A DNA stretch of 64,000 nt, from contig JAJZJQ010000005.1 of NCBI GenBank assembly GCA_021851065.1, positions 1-64,000 on the forward strand. Direction: 5' to 3'. Below, piece by piece: positions 47,609-58,131 of the stretch; within the stretch, counting starts at the first letter, position 1, and every line of letters begins with the position of its first letter. The translations under genes and the position numbers were made by a program. The notes beneath the pieces were generated by a model. It saw only the letters and a list, made by a program, of their open reading frames with translations. It had not been told where the DNA came from and made no database searches. The DNA comes from Microcaldota archaeon. GTDB lineage: Archaea; Micrarchaeota; Micrarchaeia; Micrarchaeales; CABMGC01.

Positions 47609-48196
47609 TCATTGGGCCTGTTTCCTTGCGAACACAAGGTATGCGGTGTGCCATATGCCGGTGTTCGTCGGCCTTGTGCCCTCCTTGCGCACAAGCATGT
47701 CCCTGATTATTGTCTCGGTAGTGTATATGTCGCAGAACCCGAGCCTTGTCAGCTTGTCAACGAATTTCTTGGCCTGCTCCATGTGCGGCAGGTAGCCCAC
47801 TATGACCCCATCAGGCTTGAGCGCCTTTCTTGCGCTGAGTATGGCCTTCTCTGAGCTTGGCATGTCAAGCGCCACCATATCGACCTCTGTCTGGAGTATG
47901 CCTTTGGTTACGTCCCGGTTTATGAGCTCAAGGTTGTCCAGGCCAAGCATTGCCCTGTTCTTTTCGGCTATATCCAGAAAATCGGGCCTCACGTCGTAGC
48001 TGTATACCTTCTTGCATAACCTTGCAAGGCTTACTGCAAGCCACCCGCTCCCTGTACCTGCATCGACGCAGACGCTCTCCTTGCTTATCCCCGAGTACGC
48101 CACTATCGTGCCTATGTCCTTTGGCAGTATGACCTGCGGGCCTCTTCTCAGCTTGCGGTATATCTTTGGGTAGATGAACATTGTATCTCCTATCAC
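47609..48196 (-). CDS. trmI: tRNA (adenine-N1)-methyltransferase TrmI-like
   Basis: RRGPQVILPKDIGTIVAYSGI, VDAGTGSGWLAVSLA, ALDMPSSEKA. Confidence 0.85.
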   Translation of the reverse strand: MIGDTMFIYPKIYRKLRRGPQVILPKDIGTIVAYSGISKESVCVDAGTGSGWLAVSLARLCKKVYSYDVRPDFLDIAEKNRAMLGLDNLELINRDVTKGILQTEVDMVALDMPSSEKAILSARKALKPDGVIVGYLPHMEQAKKFVDKLTRLGFCDIYTTETIIRDMLVRKEGTRPTNTGIWHTAYLVFARKQAQ

Positions 48197-50475
48197 TTCC
48201 CTGATGCTTGCTCTTTCTGTTTCTTGCCTGGCTTCTTTCCCTTTGACGGCTTCTTAGCTGCGCCGGACCTCTTTGCTGGTTTTGGCTTCTTTGCGCCTTG
48301 CGATTCTGGTACTGCTGGCGGCTGCGCAGGCGCATGCTGCGCTTTTTGCTGCGGCGCTGAGGCTGCCTGCGGCGCCTTGGGATAGACTGACGCAACGGCC
48401 TTCGCCCCTGCGATCATATCAGGCTGCTCCCTTGGCTTGCCCCAGTTCTTCTTAGTCTCGCATGAAGGATCCAGGTCCATCTGGAATACCCCCTTGCCTT
48501 TCCTGAAAACCTTGACTATCGGAGTGTGGCACAGCTCGCACACCTTGCCCGTGGATACTATCCTTGCAGACTGGGGTACGCTGTAGGTTTTTGTGCACTT
48601 TGGCCAGTTAGAGCAGCCCACGAAATTCTTCCCGGCCTTGGATCTCCTCAGCACCAGTGTACCGCCGCACGTGCACGGGCCCAGCACATTGGTATTCTCG
48701 CTCTCTTTTAGCCCCTTCATGAGGGCCTCGCCTATCTGCGCCTCCTTGCCGTGGAACTCGCCTACAAGGCCGGTTATTATCCTCTTGCCCTCATCCACAA
48801 CTTCGGCCTTTGCGGCCTTTCCCTGCTGTATCTTCTCCATGTCCTTCTCAAGCTTTCTTGTGAGATCCTCGGATATTATGTCTGCACAGTAGGTTGAGAG
48901 CGCATCGTAGACGCTAAGCCCGAACTCGCTGACCTCTATGCTGCCCCCCTTTATGTAATCCCTTCTGAACAGGGTGTCTATGACCTCGGCCCTTGTTGCC
49001 TTTGTGCCAAGGTCCTTGCTCTCAAGCAGCGATATCAGGCTTGCCTTTGTAAACCTCTTTGGCGGCAGGGTCTTGAGCGCCTTCATGTCAATCTTGTCGG
49101 GCTTTATGGCCTCGCCTTTGGTAAAATCAGGTATCTGTGCCTCCTTTGGCGAGTAGTACCTGTAGAAATCCAGCCATCCGCGGTAGGTCACCTTCTCCCC
49201 TGCTGCCCTGTACTCGGTGCCCGCAACATCCATGGCCACCTTCCTGCTCTCGGCCTTAGCGTACTGCGCGAAGCATGAGAGGAATCTCCTTGCAATCATG
49301 TCGTATATCTTCCTCTCCTCATCTGAAAGGGATCTTGGCTGCTCGCCGGTTGGATGTATTGCCGGATGGGCCTCGTCCTCCTTCATACCCTCTGCAGGCC
49401 TGAATCTTGACGATTTTATCAGATCGGATGCCATATCGGAATAATCGGCTATCTTTGACATCGCTGTTATGAGCCTTGGAAGATTTAGAGTCGGAGGCAG
49501 CTTCTGTGACGAGGTCCTTGGATAGGATATGTACGACTTCTCGTACAGCGACTGCGCTATGGCAAGGGTTTTTGACGGATCTATGTGGAAGGCCCTGCTG
49601 GCTTCTATCTGCAGCGAAGTCAGGTCAAACGGAGGGAACGGCCTTATGTTCCTCTCCTCGGCCTGTACAGATGATATTACTATGCTTGCGGATTTCGCCT
49701 TATGGAGCATTGAGTCCGCTGCCTGCTTGTCGAATATCTCCTTGTCCTTTGCAGCCTCGAAGTCAGTGCCCTTGGCAGTTATGGCTATCTTCCAGTACGG
49801 CCTTGAGACAAAACCCTTTATGTCCTTCTCCCTCTTTGCAAGTATTCCAAGAGTAGGCCCCTGCACCCTGCCTATGCTAAGCGTCTTTCTTATGCCCTTT
49901 GTAGATATTGCGCGCATAAGGGCCCTTGACAGGTTTATTCCCCACATCCAGTCAAGCATATGGCGCGTCTCCCCGGCGTCGAAATTAAGGCTGTCGAATT
50001 CGTTGAGGTTTGCATACGATTCTATCAGGTCGGCGTTTGTGGTAGTGGAGAATCTCATGCGCCTTACGCTCTGGGCCCCAAGCTGCGAGTTTACATTCCT
50101 GTTGACCACGTATTTTATGATGTTGGTGCCTATCACCGTGCCCTCCAGGTCGTAGTCGCAGGCGTTTATGAAGAAGGCGCACTGCCTTGCAACGGATTCT
50201 ATGGCATCCAGGTATTTCTTAGTGAAGTACGCGGACTGGTTGACCTTGTAGGACGGCACCCATTCTATGTCAAAGACCGGCACAGTGCTTGCTCCTTTCT
50301 GGGTGAGGGTGAATAGGTGTCCCGCCGCGGCAGTGATGTATATAGTGTCATCGCCTCTCCTGATTACGAAGTACCTTATGCCTGCCACATTCTGGGACTG
50401 CGGGCTCGACTCCCCAAGAGCCATGGCTATGCGAAGTGCCACGCTAGGCTTTTCCGCAACTATTAGCTTGTTCAT
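48193..50475 (-). CDS. topA: DNA topoisomerase I (type IA)
   Basis: LIVAEKPSVALRIA, SYPRTSSQKLP, ARRFLSCFA, Cys4 zinc fingers CTCGGTLVLRRSKAGKNFVGCSNWPKC. Confidence 0.95.
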   Translation of the reverse strand: MNKLIVAEKPSVALRIAMALGESSPQSQNVAGIRYFVIRRGDDTIYITAAAGHLFTLTQKGASTVPVFDIEWVPSYKVNQSAYFTKKYLDAIESVARQCAFFINACDYDLEGTVIGTNIIKYVVNRNVNSQLGAQSVRRMRFSTTTNADLIESYANLNEFDSLNFDAGETRHMLDWMWGINLSRALMRAISTKGIRKTLSIGRVQGPTLGILAKREKDIKGFVSRPYWKIAITAKGTDFEAAKDKEIFDKQAADSMLHKAKSASIVISSVQAEERNIRPFPPFDLTSLQIEASRAFHIDPSKTLAIAQSLYEKSYISYPRTSSQKLPPTLNLPRLITAMSKIADYSDMASDLIKSSRFRPAEGMKEDEAHPAIHPTGEQPRSLSDEERKIYDMIARRFLSCFAQYAKAESRKVAMDVAGTEYRAAGEKVTYRGWLDFYRYYSPKEAQIPDFTKGEAIKPDKIDMKALKTLPPKRFTKASLISLLESKDLGTKATRAEVIDTLFRRDYIKGGSIEVSEFGLSVYDALSTYCADIISEDLTRKLEKDMEKIQQGKAAKAEVVDEGKRIITGLVGEFHGKEAQIGEALMKGLKESENTNVLGPCTCGGTLVLRRSKAGKNFVGCSNWPKCTKTYSVPQSARIVSTGKVCELCHTPIVKVFRKGKGVFQMDLDPSCETKKNWGKPREQPDMIAGAKAVASVYPKAPQAASAPQQKAQHAPAQPPAVPESQGAKKPKPAKRSGAAKKPSKGKKPGKKQKEQASGK

Positions 50476-50481
50476 CGCTGC

Positions 50482-50703
50482 TTACCTTGGCTTCCTGCTG
50501 CGCTGCTGCTTCTGGTCCGTATCCTTGGCCTGCCTTGAGAGGTTGTACGAAAGGTAGAAGCCCAGTATCAGCGCAAGTACCGCAATGGCGTAGAATGCAA
50601 CCTGGCTTATCCCTGAAAGGAACACGGCAAAAGCCGCTATGCTGAGCACAACAACTCCGACCGAGACAAAGAGCAGCTGCTTTTCGTCAGCATTGGCCAA
50701 CAT
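50482..50703 (-). CDS. Small two-TM membrane protein
   Basis: LLFVSVGVVVLSIAAFAVFLSGISQVAFYAIAVLALILGFYL. Confidence 0.5.
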   Translation of the reverse strand: MLANADEKQLLFVSVGVVVLSIAAFAVFLSGISQVAFYAIAVLALILGFYLSYNLSRQAKDTDQKQQRSRKPR

Positions 50704-50886
50704 CTAACCAGATTCATTGGCGCGCCAAGGGTTAAATATGTTTGCGATGCATGGGCCCTGTGACGGCTGGCGCGCCTGGCATGTTTCCCTTAAGAGGACT
50801 TAGCAGGTGAGCGCATGCCCACAGGAAGTGCAAGGTGCACTTCATGCAGCATTCTGCCAGTGCCAGCAACCGGCATCTTCTTGCTC

Positions 50887-51171
50887 TCAGTTCCTCTTTG
50901 TTCTGGGACCCAGGGCTAAAAGCACCTCAAGCTTGATATCGGCAGCCATGGCGCCATGAGCCCCATATGTATTCCTAAGGTCGAATCTTGCAAGGTCCCT
51001 GAGGACAAGGTCCGGAGCCTTATTCGTGAATCCTGCCTCTGCAAGCCTTTGCTCCGCTCTCCTTGATAGGGACCACTCGCGGAATGTGGCTGTGGCATGC
51101 GGAGCTGCTTTGCCTGCCGGGGCCTGTGCCGCCAGTATTGGCCGCCTTTCAAGAACCATTGTTGTTTTCAT
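50887..51171 (-). CDS. Hypothetical protein (94 aa)
   Basis: Open frame with a basic N-terminus; weak support. Confidence 0.35.
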   Translation of the reverse strand: MKTTMVLERRPILAAQAPAGKAAPHATATFREWSLSRRAEQRLAEAGFTNKAPDLVLRDLARFDLRNTYGAHGAMAADIKLEVLLALGPRTKRN

Positions 51172-51544
51172 AGTTTCACCTAAGCGTTAATTATTCGCAC
51201 AAAGACGCAAGACGGCCTTTATGCAGCTGCTATCAAAAGAGGGAGTATGCGTGCCTGTACCGCAGATAAGCCCATAGCTAAGGATGAAGCAATGAACCTG
51301 TGCATATGGCTACCACTGTACTCCATTTATTTCATAATCCTTGCTCATCGCACATTTATAAAGATTTTCTGCGAATTGCGCAGTTGCCATATGCGCCTGC
51401 CCGACATGCTGCAGGCCCTGCAGCGGCTGGCGTAATTGCCCAGGTGGTATTTTCGTATGCCGCGTGATATGTATGGGCAGCTGTGCCTGCGGAGTCGTCG
51501 TATAATCCCACTGGCCCCGAATAGGCATCGTAAGATTAGAGACT

Positions 51545-52762
51545 TCAGCATATGCCAGCATGTGTTAAAGGCTTCTTTGTATAATATCCTGCAATTCCCC
51601 CAATCCCACCAAGAAGCAGGTAAATCGCCATTACAATTGCATGGATGGTGTACACAAATCCACTTAAAGCATACGTAACCGCACCAAAGGCAGTCTCGGA
51701 ATTGGGAAGGGTTGCGCTACTAGCTGATGATTTGCTGCTAAGTCCAGGCGCGGTGCCAAAAATAAAAGATATCAGAACTGCAGCAACCCCTACAGCAAAG
51801 GAGAATTTTCTGCTGCCTGAAGCTATGAGAGCGGCTGCCATGCCCCCGATGGGCAACCACACGAAGATCATTATGCCTGGAAACCCAATAGCAAGCACTG
51901 CAGCAAGCACTGCGCCAATTAAGATGCCCATAGTTGCTCTCATATTGCGTAAAAACATTTTGTGCCCTGTGGCATGCAGACGCAGGTAATAATATGTAAG
52001 TCCGCCCAAGCCCCCCAAGAGCAGATACAACATCGCAAGAAATATCTGTGCTGCATACGCAGATCCGAATACGCCCGTATTGGCTGCCCATGCCACCAGC
52101 AATGATCCGGTGCGTATTCCGCTTACAGCGTCTGCTTTATCAGGATACACTGCAATTAGCGATACAAGAGTTGCAACAGCCCCTACGGCAATACTGGCCC
52201 TCTTACTGCCTGATGCTATGAGAGCGGCCGCAGCACCTCCAACGAATACGCCAAGCAGTACTGATGGGCCAGGTGTGCCCACCACCAAAACTGCAATCGT
52301 GAATCCGCCTATCAAAACGCTTCCTAACAACCTCATATTGTGCAATGTTTTACGCCTAGATACAACTTTCTCATCTGCTGTAGTTTTTTTGATGAAGAGT
52401 CGGTATGTGATAAGCCCCATAACCGCAGCCACTATCTCCAATGCGATTACCTGGTACGCAATCCCTACCAAGAGAAAGCTAGCAGTATGCAATGAGGAGT
52501 AGATGCCAACCCCTCTGGTGTAGTTTATGGCATTTATCAGAGCAGCATACAATACGCCAGTAGCCATGCACGCTAGCATGCTGCCCTTCCTAGAGCTGCT
52601 AGCAATCAATGCCGCAGTGGCATCCCCAGCCAGTATAACTGGCAGCATCACCACATTGGCAATGATTATCGGGAGATAATTAAGTAGCAGGGCAGCAGCA
52701 ACGACCTCTGAAGCAGTACCTATAAGGATACCCACTACCCATGGCCTAAGATTTGTATTCAT
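51545..52762 (-). CDS. Membrane protein built from three repeated four-TM-like modules
   Basis: Repeats of (M)R..GILIG...GxP...F..GG.AAALIASGS(R/K)(K/R).S.AVG..A.L.S; related to 54587-54991. Confidence 0.6.
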   Translation of the reverse strand: MNTNLRPWVVGILIGTASEVVAAALLLNYLPIIIANVVMLPVILAGDATAALIASSSRKGSMLACMATGVLYAALINAINYTRGVGIYSSLHTASFLLVGIAYQVIALEIVAAVMGLITYRLFIKKTTADEKVVSRRKTLHNMRLLGSVLIGGFTIAVLVVGTPGPSVLLGVFVGGAAAALIASGSKRASIAVGAVATLVSLIAVYPDKADAVSGIRTGSLLVAWAANTGVFGSAYAAQIFLAMLYLLLGGLGGLTYYYLRLHATGHKMFLRNMRATMGILIGAVLAAVLAIGFPGIMIFVWLPIGGMAAALIASGSRKFSFAVGVAAVLISFIFGTAPGLSSKSSASSATLPNSETAFGAVTYALSGFVYTIHAIVMAIYLLLGGIGGIAGYYTKKPLTHAGIC

Positions 52763-52844
52763 ACCATATGCACCGCAACCTTATCATATACAGTTAGGTA
52801 AACCCTGCTATAAACTTATGCCTGGGGTTTTTGCCCCGGAACTG
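52757..52844. repeat. ~88-bp near-identical direct repeat, copy 1 (copy 2 at 54986-55073)
   Basis: ATTCATACCATATGCACCGCAACCTTATCATATACAGTTAGGTAAACCCTGCTATAAACTTATGCCT..., constant offset 2229. Confidence 0.9.
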
Positions 52845-53000
52845 TCCCTTGCATATACCTGCAACCCTGAGTTCATTGCCCATGCAAGTGGGCTTTGCGA
52901 CGTTAGGTCATACGGAAGCGATCCGGTTCCAGTGCTGTCAACCGAATGCGGCTGCGTAAGCTGCACGCCGTCACTTTCATGTAATACATAAGCAGTTTAC
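52808..53000 (-). pseudogene. C-terminal fragment of a surface-protein repeat module
   Basis: ...YVLHESDGVQLTQPHSVDSTGTGSLPYDLTSQSPLAWAMNSGLQVYARDSSGAKTPGISL* matches the C-terminus of the 55037-57667 protein. Confidence 0.8.
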
Positions 53001-53108
53001 CCCGATTACCATTCAGAGATGTGATAGCAAATTACATGGTGCACATTATATGCAGTATTTTGTAAGATGAAATAGGATATAGTTTTTCACATCTTTAACT
53101 TGAATGCG

Positions 53109-53924
53109 TTATTTTGTAACAAATGTACCGTTTTGATAGTAATATTCTGAGTAGGTTTTCCAGGTGAGATTTCCTAAGTGGCCATTACTTATTGTATATA
53201 GTGGCATATCATAAATTAGTACTGAAGGACCAGGAGATATTCGACCTACATCTAATCCGAGTTCGACGTTTTGTGGATAATAATTTACAGGTTGGTATAT
53301 AACTACAGGGTGACTAACAGTAGTATTGGGAACATAATACGAGTATTCTGAGATTGGCCCAGTAAAACCATTCCCAACAGGTGTTGTAAGATAACTTCCT
53401 GTCCCAGTGAATACTATACTTTTTGTAACATTTGGTTTGTCCCAGTCTTTAATATATACTATTGTAGAATTGCTTATCGTGTATATTCTTACAAGTACTT
53501 TGTTTCCATAGGATATGCCCCCTTGGTCATATACTTTTGCATATTCAGTACGATTTAATCCATTAGGAGCTGATTCATATATAGTTATACCTGCTCCGGG
53601 AATCATCGTGTTGTTGGTAACCGGATTGGTGACCACCCCTACATCAAACCTATAACCCATGTTGGTAAGTGCAGATATGCCAAATATTGACTGATTACCA
53701 GGATCTGGATTCTCAGGTATGGTTATATTATATGCAACAATAGTGGTATTGTGTGATAGTACTGTAAATTCTTGCTCCATGTAGACAGGGAAATTGAGTT
53801 TTGTAAGAGTTATGTAATGAGTCTCAAAGCCGATGAATGTAAGCATGGCCATAACAACTACAAGGATTGGTACTGCAACAGCAGGTCCGTATAATAAGCT
53901 TTTATGTCGCATACGACTACCCAT
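53109..53924 (-). CDS. Membrane-anchored hypothetical protein
   Basis: N-terminal TM GPAVAVPILVVVMAMLTFIGF, many N-x-T/S sites. Confidence 0.5.
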   Translation of the reverse strand: MGSRMRHKSLLYGPAVAVPILVVVMAMLTFIGFETHYITLTKLNFPVYMEQEFTVLSHNTTIVAYNITIPENPDPGNQSIFGISALTNMGYRFDVGVVTNPVTNNTMIPGAGITIYESAPNGLNRTEYAKVYDQGGISYGNKVLVRIYTISNSTIVYIKDWDKPNVTKSIVFTGTGSYLTTPVGNGFTGPISEYSYYVPNTTVSHPVVIYQPVNYYPQNVELGLDVGRISPGPSVLIYDMPLYTISNGHLGNLTWKTYSEYYYQNGTFVTK

Positions 53925-54135
53925 TCAATCCCCATAGATGTATGGCAACCAATTAAATAAAAACTGAAGATACAATAGTGACCTTAGTAAGTTCCATCCC
54001 ACATGACCACACTTACTCGTGGTATTTTCTTAACATAACCATAATCTAGTATGATGAGTTCATGCCATCACTAGATCTATTCAATTATCTATTGGTAATA
54101 TCCCTTTTAAAAGCTTTCTACCTGGTTGTAACAGT

Positions 54136-54399
54136 TTAAAATTTGCTGCTCCGAAGTTGAGTCGAGAGCAAGTTATTCAGATATTGGGAATAACTTCTGT
54201 CCTGTTGTCTCAGTGTCATGAACATTGACGCTTGCATCGCATAACTTTCCATGTTTCCTATACCTCTACTTTGTTGTGATATCTTTCGTTTCAGCACAAT
54301 TGGCCTAAGTGCATCCTTTATTCCTATTGCATTACTTACATTATCAAGTTGTTGTCGGGCAACGCGCGTAGCGTTCGTAAGCCCACCCCATCCATCCAG
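54136..54399 (-). pseudogene. Chimeric 88-codon frame sharing its leader with 60700-61989
   Basis: (CTG)DGWGGLTNATRVARQQLDNVSNAIGIKDALRPIVLKRKISQQSRGIGNMESYAMQASMFMTLRQQDRSYSQYLNNLLSTQLRSSKF*; CTG where the paralogue has TTG. Confidence 0.55.
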
Positions 54400-54465
54400 T
54401 TAATAATGGGTGGGGAGAAGGTTTATAGGGCTTTTGTTTTTGCGGAATATTCCGGGATTATGGAA
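54302..54465. repeat. 164-bp direct repeat, copy 1 (copy 2 at 61892-62055)
   Basis: Three mismatches by eye; constant offset 7590. Confidence 0.92.
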
Positions 54466-54586
54466 TGATTGCAGCTTGGAGCAGGTATGCTATTCGGTAA
54501 GTTAATGGCATATAAACCGAAACTCCAATAAAGTCATGTGCCAAGGATAGCATCACTTTAATGCGTATCCATTCTTGTGCTAAGGT

Positions 54587-54991
54587 TCATGCAACCCTAA
54601 TTTCACTTCGCCTCGTTGCAAGTAGCTTGTAACTTATTAATCCAACAGCACCTGCCACTAATGCCCCGAATATTATGCCGCTTACAATAGCTGTAACCTG
54701 GGTAACAAAGCTATAAGCACTTAAATTTGGGAAGAACTGCATACCGCGTATGGCGTATCCGCTAATGTCAGTAGGCACCACATATACAAGATAGGCAACA
54801 CTACTGGCCATGATGCTCCTATTTCTAGAGGTTTTTGATATCATAACTGTTATAATTGGTGCCAGTACGATAGAAGCGAGATGTATTCCTGGGCCAATTC
54901 CTCCAGGTAAATACTTGCTTGTGAGGTCAAGAATGTAAAATACTGTAGCTCCCACCAGGATTCCAGCCACTAATCGGATATTCGCATTCAT
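54587..54991 (-). CDS. Single-module paralogue of the 51545-52762 membrane protein
   Basis: MNANIRLVAGILVGATVF... compared with MNTNLRPWVVGILIGTASE...; shared upstream repeat. Confidence 0.55.
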   Translation of the reverse strand: MNANIRLVAGILVGATVFYILDLTSKYLPGGIGPGIHLASIVLAPIITVMISKTSRNRSIMASSVAYLVYVVPTDISGYAIRGMQFFPNLSAYSFVTQVTAIVSGIIFGALVAGAVGLISYKLLATRRSEIRVA

Positions 54992-55036
54992 ACCATATGC
55001 ACCGCAACCTTATCATATACAGTTAGGTAAACCCTG

Positions 55037-57667
55037 CTATAAACTTATGCCTGAGGTTTTTGCCCCGGAACTATCCTGCGCATAAACCTGGAAGCCCTGG
55101 CTTATAGCCCATTCAAGCGGGCTTCCCCGCGTTATGTCATACCCAATCACGCCATTGCCGTTGGCGTCCACAGGATGGGGCTGCGTAAGCTGCACGCCGT
55201 CACTTGCATAGAGTATCCACGTGCTGTTTGGCATAAGGCCCGACACGTTTATCGATACATCATTCCCCACTGCGGCAGTACCGGATATACTCACTTCTGG
55301 TTTAGGCATTACAATAGGCGGCAATGTGCCAGTAGTTGTGACGGTAGATGGCACGGTAACTAGGGTAACAGGCGGAACTGATGTAGTGGACGGTACAGCA
55401 ACCATGGTATCCGGTGGCACAGAGGTACTCGGCGTCACTACCTGTGGCAGCACATACATGGCAGTCGTCTTGCCGCTGCTGTCCCTTGCATAGACGCTCC
55501 ATCCCTGGTTTGCTGCCTGCCATACCGGACTATCCATGGTCAGTTCGTAGGCAGTAATCGCCCCGCTGCCGGTGCTGTCAAGTGCGTGCGGCCGGGTAAG
55601 CTGCATACCATTCTCTGCATACAGTATCCATGTGGAGTTAGGCGTCAGCCCCTGAACATTCACGTTTACGCTGCAGTTTAGGCAGAAATTGCCGGATAAC
55701 GATACATTGCCCTGCGTGTTTACAGGAACGGTAGCGGTAGCCGAAGATATCGCATTGTTGTACTGTATTGTGGCGTTTATTATTCCTTCAAGTTTCTCCA
55801 GGTTGTTAACGTGCGCGCTCCATGAACTTATCGCAATTCCATTTCGAGCCTGTTGCTGATATGATAGTTCCGACTGGTCGGTAGACAGCGAACTGTGCAG
55901 CGCGGTGAGTTGTGAGGCAAGTCGCGAGTTTAGCTGCGCTGCAAGTTGGGAGTTGCCCGCGGATATGTTGTTTAGGTAGTACAGTGTCACGGGCCCATCT
56001 GTTACAGGGGATGGTCCAGGTATGTTTGCGATGGTGCTGTAGTTTATCGTGGCAGCAGTATAACTTTGCGATGTGGAGATGGATGTTATCGTGACCCCTG
56101 CATCTGTATTGCATGGGCCGTTTGTACATGAATTATTGTACTGGCCGCTGTATATGGCAGCAGGTAGGGGATTTTGGGGCACTGTGGTTGTGGAATCGTT
56201 GACAGGCAGACTTGCAGGCTGACCTGCATATGTTGTAGGAGTGCTTAATTGGGATTGCTGCAGATTTATGTATGGTGTTACAATCCCATAATTATCCTTT
56301 GCATCCACCTGCCACCCTTGACTAATTGCAGTGTACAGTGAACTGGATCTGGTTATGTAATAAGACAATGAACCAGTTCCATTACTGTCTACGGAATGCG
56401 GCTGCGTAAGCTGCATGCCGTTGTTTGCAGTAAGTATCCATGTTCCATTGGGAGTAAGTCCAGATACGTTGATTGTAACAGTATCGTATAGTGCAGGTGT
56501 GCCGGAAATTGATAGAGTTGGTTGCATATTCTGAGTACTTCCGCCATATCCTGAACCAAATGTTAGCACATTGTTGTTGTATGCATTTATAAATGCTGGA
56601 TCGTTTACGTAGTAGGCTCCGGAGGGATTATCATTAGCCCTTGAATCTGGAAGTTCATAAAATCCTGGACCCCGATACATTTGCTCCCCATTTACTGCAG
56701 CCGGATATGGATTTGAGATTGAAGACCCAGGCATAGTACTTACCTCTGGAAGGGGAGGTGGTGATGTTGTAAGTTGACCTCCCTGTGATAGCAAACCAGA
56801 AGAACTTGGGATATTAATTATTGCATTGGCTATATAATAAGGCAGAATTGCGGAGTTTAGATTTAGTAGACTAATGCCAAAAGGAGTGGGTGCAGCCTGG
56901 ATGCTCACCCCGTTTATCCCAGAGTTTATAGTCAGAAGAGATGCATTAGTACTAAAATTCGGACCGCCTTCAGTAAGAGCCTGGAATGAACCACTCTCTA
57001 TCTGTATTGTTACGTTTGGATTTAACTCTGAGCCAACAGTTTCGCTTATGGATGCGCCATTTATGCTTCCATTCAAGAATAGGAGACATGGAATTGATAT
57101 TTCAGCTGACCCTCCAAAACTTGCACCTACAGATACACCATCTTGAGTGAAGTTTGCTGTATTTATGTCGTATCCACCAGTATACGGCCCTATGGCTACG
57201 GTACTCTGGTCCCTGTATAAAGTAACCCCAATGTTCTCTTTCCCTATATCTACAAGATACCCTACAGGAAGTTTTTCCGAACAATAATCCAGGGTTTGCT
57301 GTGGATTGGATATTGTACCAATCCCAAGCAACGAACTCTCTACAAATCCAGTTATAGCTGTACCTTCAGTTGCACCGGAAACTGGACGTATAACCAATTG
57401 TATTGGTACCAAGTTGGATTCTGGTGTACTAGCCGAAGCTGCACTTATGTCAGTTGATGATAAAACTACTTGTTCTCCAGTTGTAAGCATAGCAGCAGCA
57501 ATTGCAACAGGAGCGGCTTTTCTTTGAAGAGCGTATAGAATTCCTCTAGTAGTTGATGCTTGCCTCGTATGCCTTGGTTCATATCCCGTGTCCCTCATTG
57601 CATCTGCTGCAGCACTGATTCTTTCGACTCTGGTTGCGTTTATCGTTCTCATACTCATACCCCACAC
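55037..57667 (-). CDS. Surface protein with three C-terminal WILYAxxGxQLTxPHxxD repeats
   Basis: TPNGTWILTANNGMQLTQPHSVDSNG; TPNSTWILYAENGMQLTRPHALDSTG; MPNSTWILYASDGVQLTQPHPVDANG. Confidence 0.7.
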   Translation of the reverse strand: MWGMSMRTINATRVERISAAADAMRDTGYEPRHTRQASTTRGILYALQRKAAPVAIAAAMLTTGEQVVLSSTDISAASASTPESNLVPIQLVIRPVSGATEGTAITGFVESSLLGIGTISNPQQTLDYCSEKLPVGYLVDIGKENIGVTLYRDQSTVAIGPYTGGYDINTANFTQDGVSVGASFGGSAEISIPCLLFLNGSINGASISETVGSELNPNVTIQIESGSFQALTEGGPNFSTNASLLTINSGINGVSIQAAPTPFGISLLNLNSAILPYYIANAIINIPSSSGLLSQGGQLTTSPPPLPEVSTMPGSSISNPYPAAVNGEQMYRGPGFYELPDSRANDNPSGAYYVNDPAFINAYNNNVLTFGSGYGGSTQNMQPTLSISGTPALYDTVTINVSGLTPNGTWILTANNGMQLTQPHSVDSNGTGSLSYYITRSSSLYTAISQGWQVDAKDNYGIVTPYINLQQSQLSTPTTYAGQPASLPVNDSTTTVPQNPLPAAIYSGQYNNSCTNGPCNTDAGVTITSISTSQSYTAATINYSTIANIPGPSPVTDGPVTLYYLNNISAGNSQLAAQLNSRLASQLTALHSSLSTDQSELSYQQQARNGIAISSWSAHVNNLEKLEGIINATIQYNNAISSATATVPVNTQGNVSLSGNFCLNCSVNVNVQGLTPNSTWILYAENGMQLTRPHALDSTGSGAITAYELTMDSPVWQAANQGWSVYARDSSGKTTAMYVLPQVVTPSTSVPPDTMVAVPSTTSVPPVTLVTVPSTVTTTGTLPPIVMPKPEVSISGTAAVGNDVSINVSGLMPNSTWILYASDGVQLTQPHPVDANGNGVIGYDITRGSPLEWAISQGFQVYAQDSSGAKTSGISL

Positions 57668-58131
57668 GAATTATTCAGTATCTATTATCAATCTCAGTCA
57701 GCCCAGACTGCCCTCCACGAATTAACCCCATCAGGCACCAGCTTGACCGGCCTGCTCCCATCGGCGCTCCTCTGCTTCAGCTTCCTCCTTCCAAACAGCC
57801 TTCCCACTAAACCCATAGTTCCACCATATTATATAATCGGGATGGAAGGGCTGGGAGAGAATAGATGCACCAGCAATTGGGATGGCATAGTGCAGTATAG
57901 GACAAGATGGATAATGCATTTACATTGTTTTTTGACCCCGTCATCTTCCCAAACCCCACGAGTAATATATTTAGATCAACTTATATTTAAGAATGAATAA
58001 GGAAACGCGACCAGGGGGCAATATGATTATTGGATTATCTGCATTATAATCTTTTTTTTATTGAAAAACTTAGGTTATTGACACAATATTAACGTATGAT
58101 TTAAATACCTAGTCACATATAGTAATTAACC

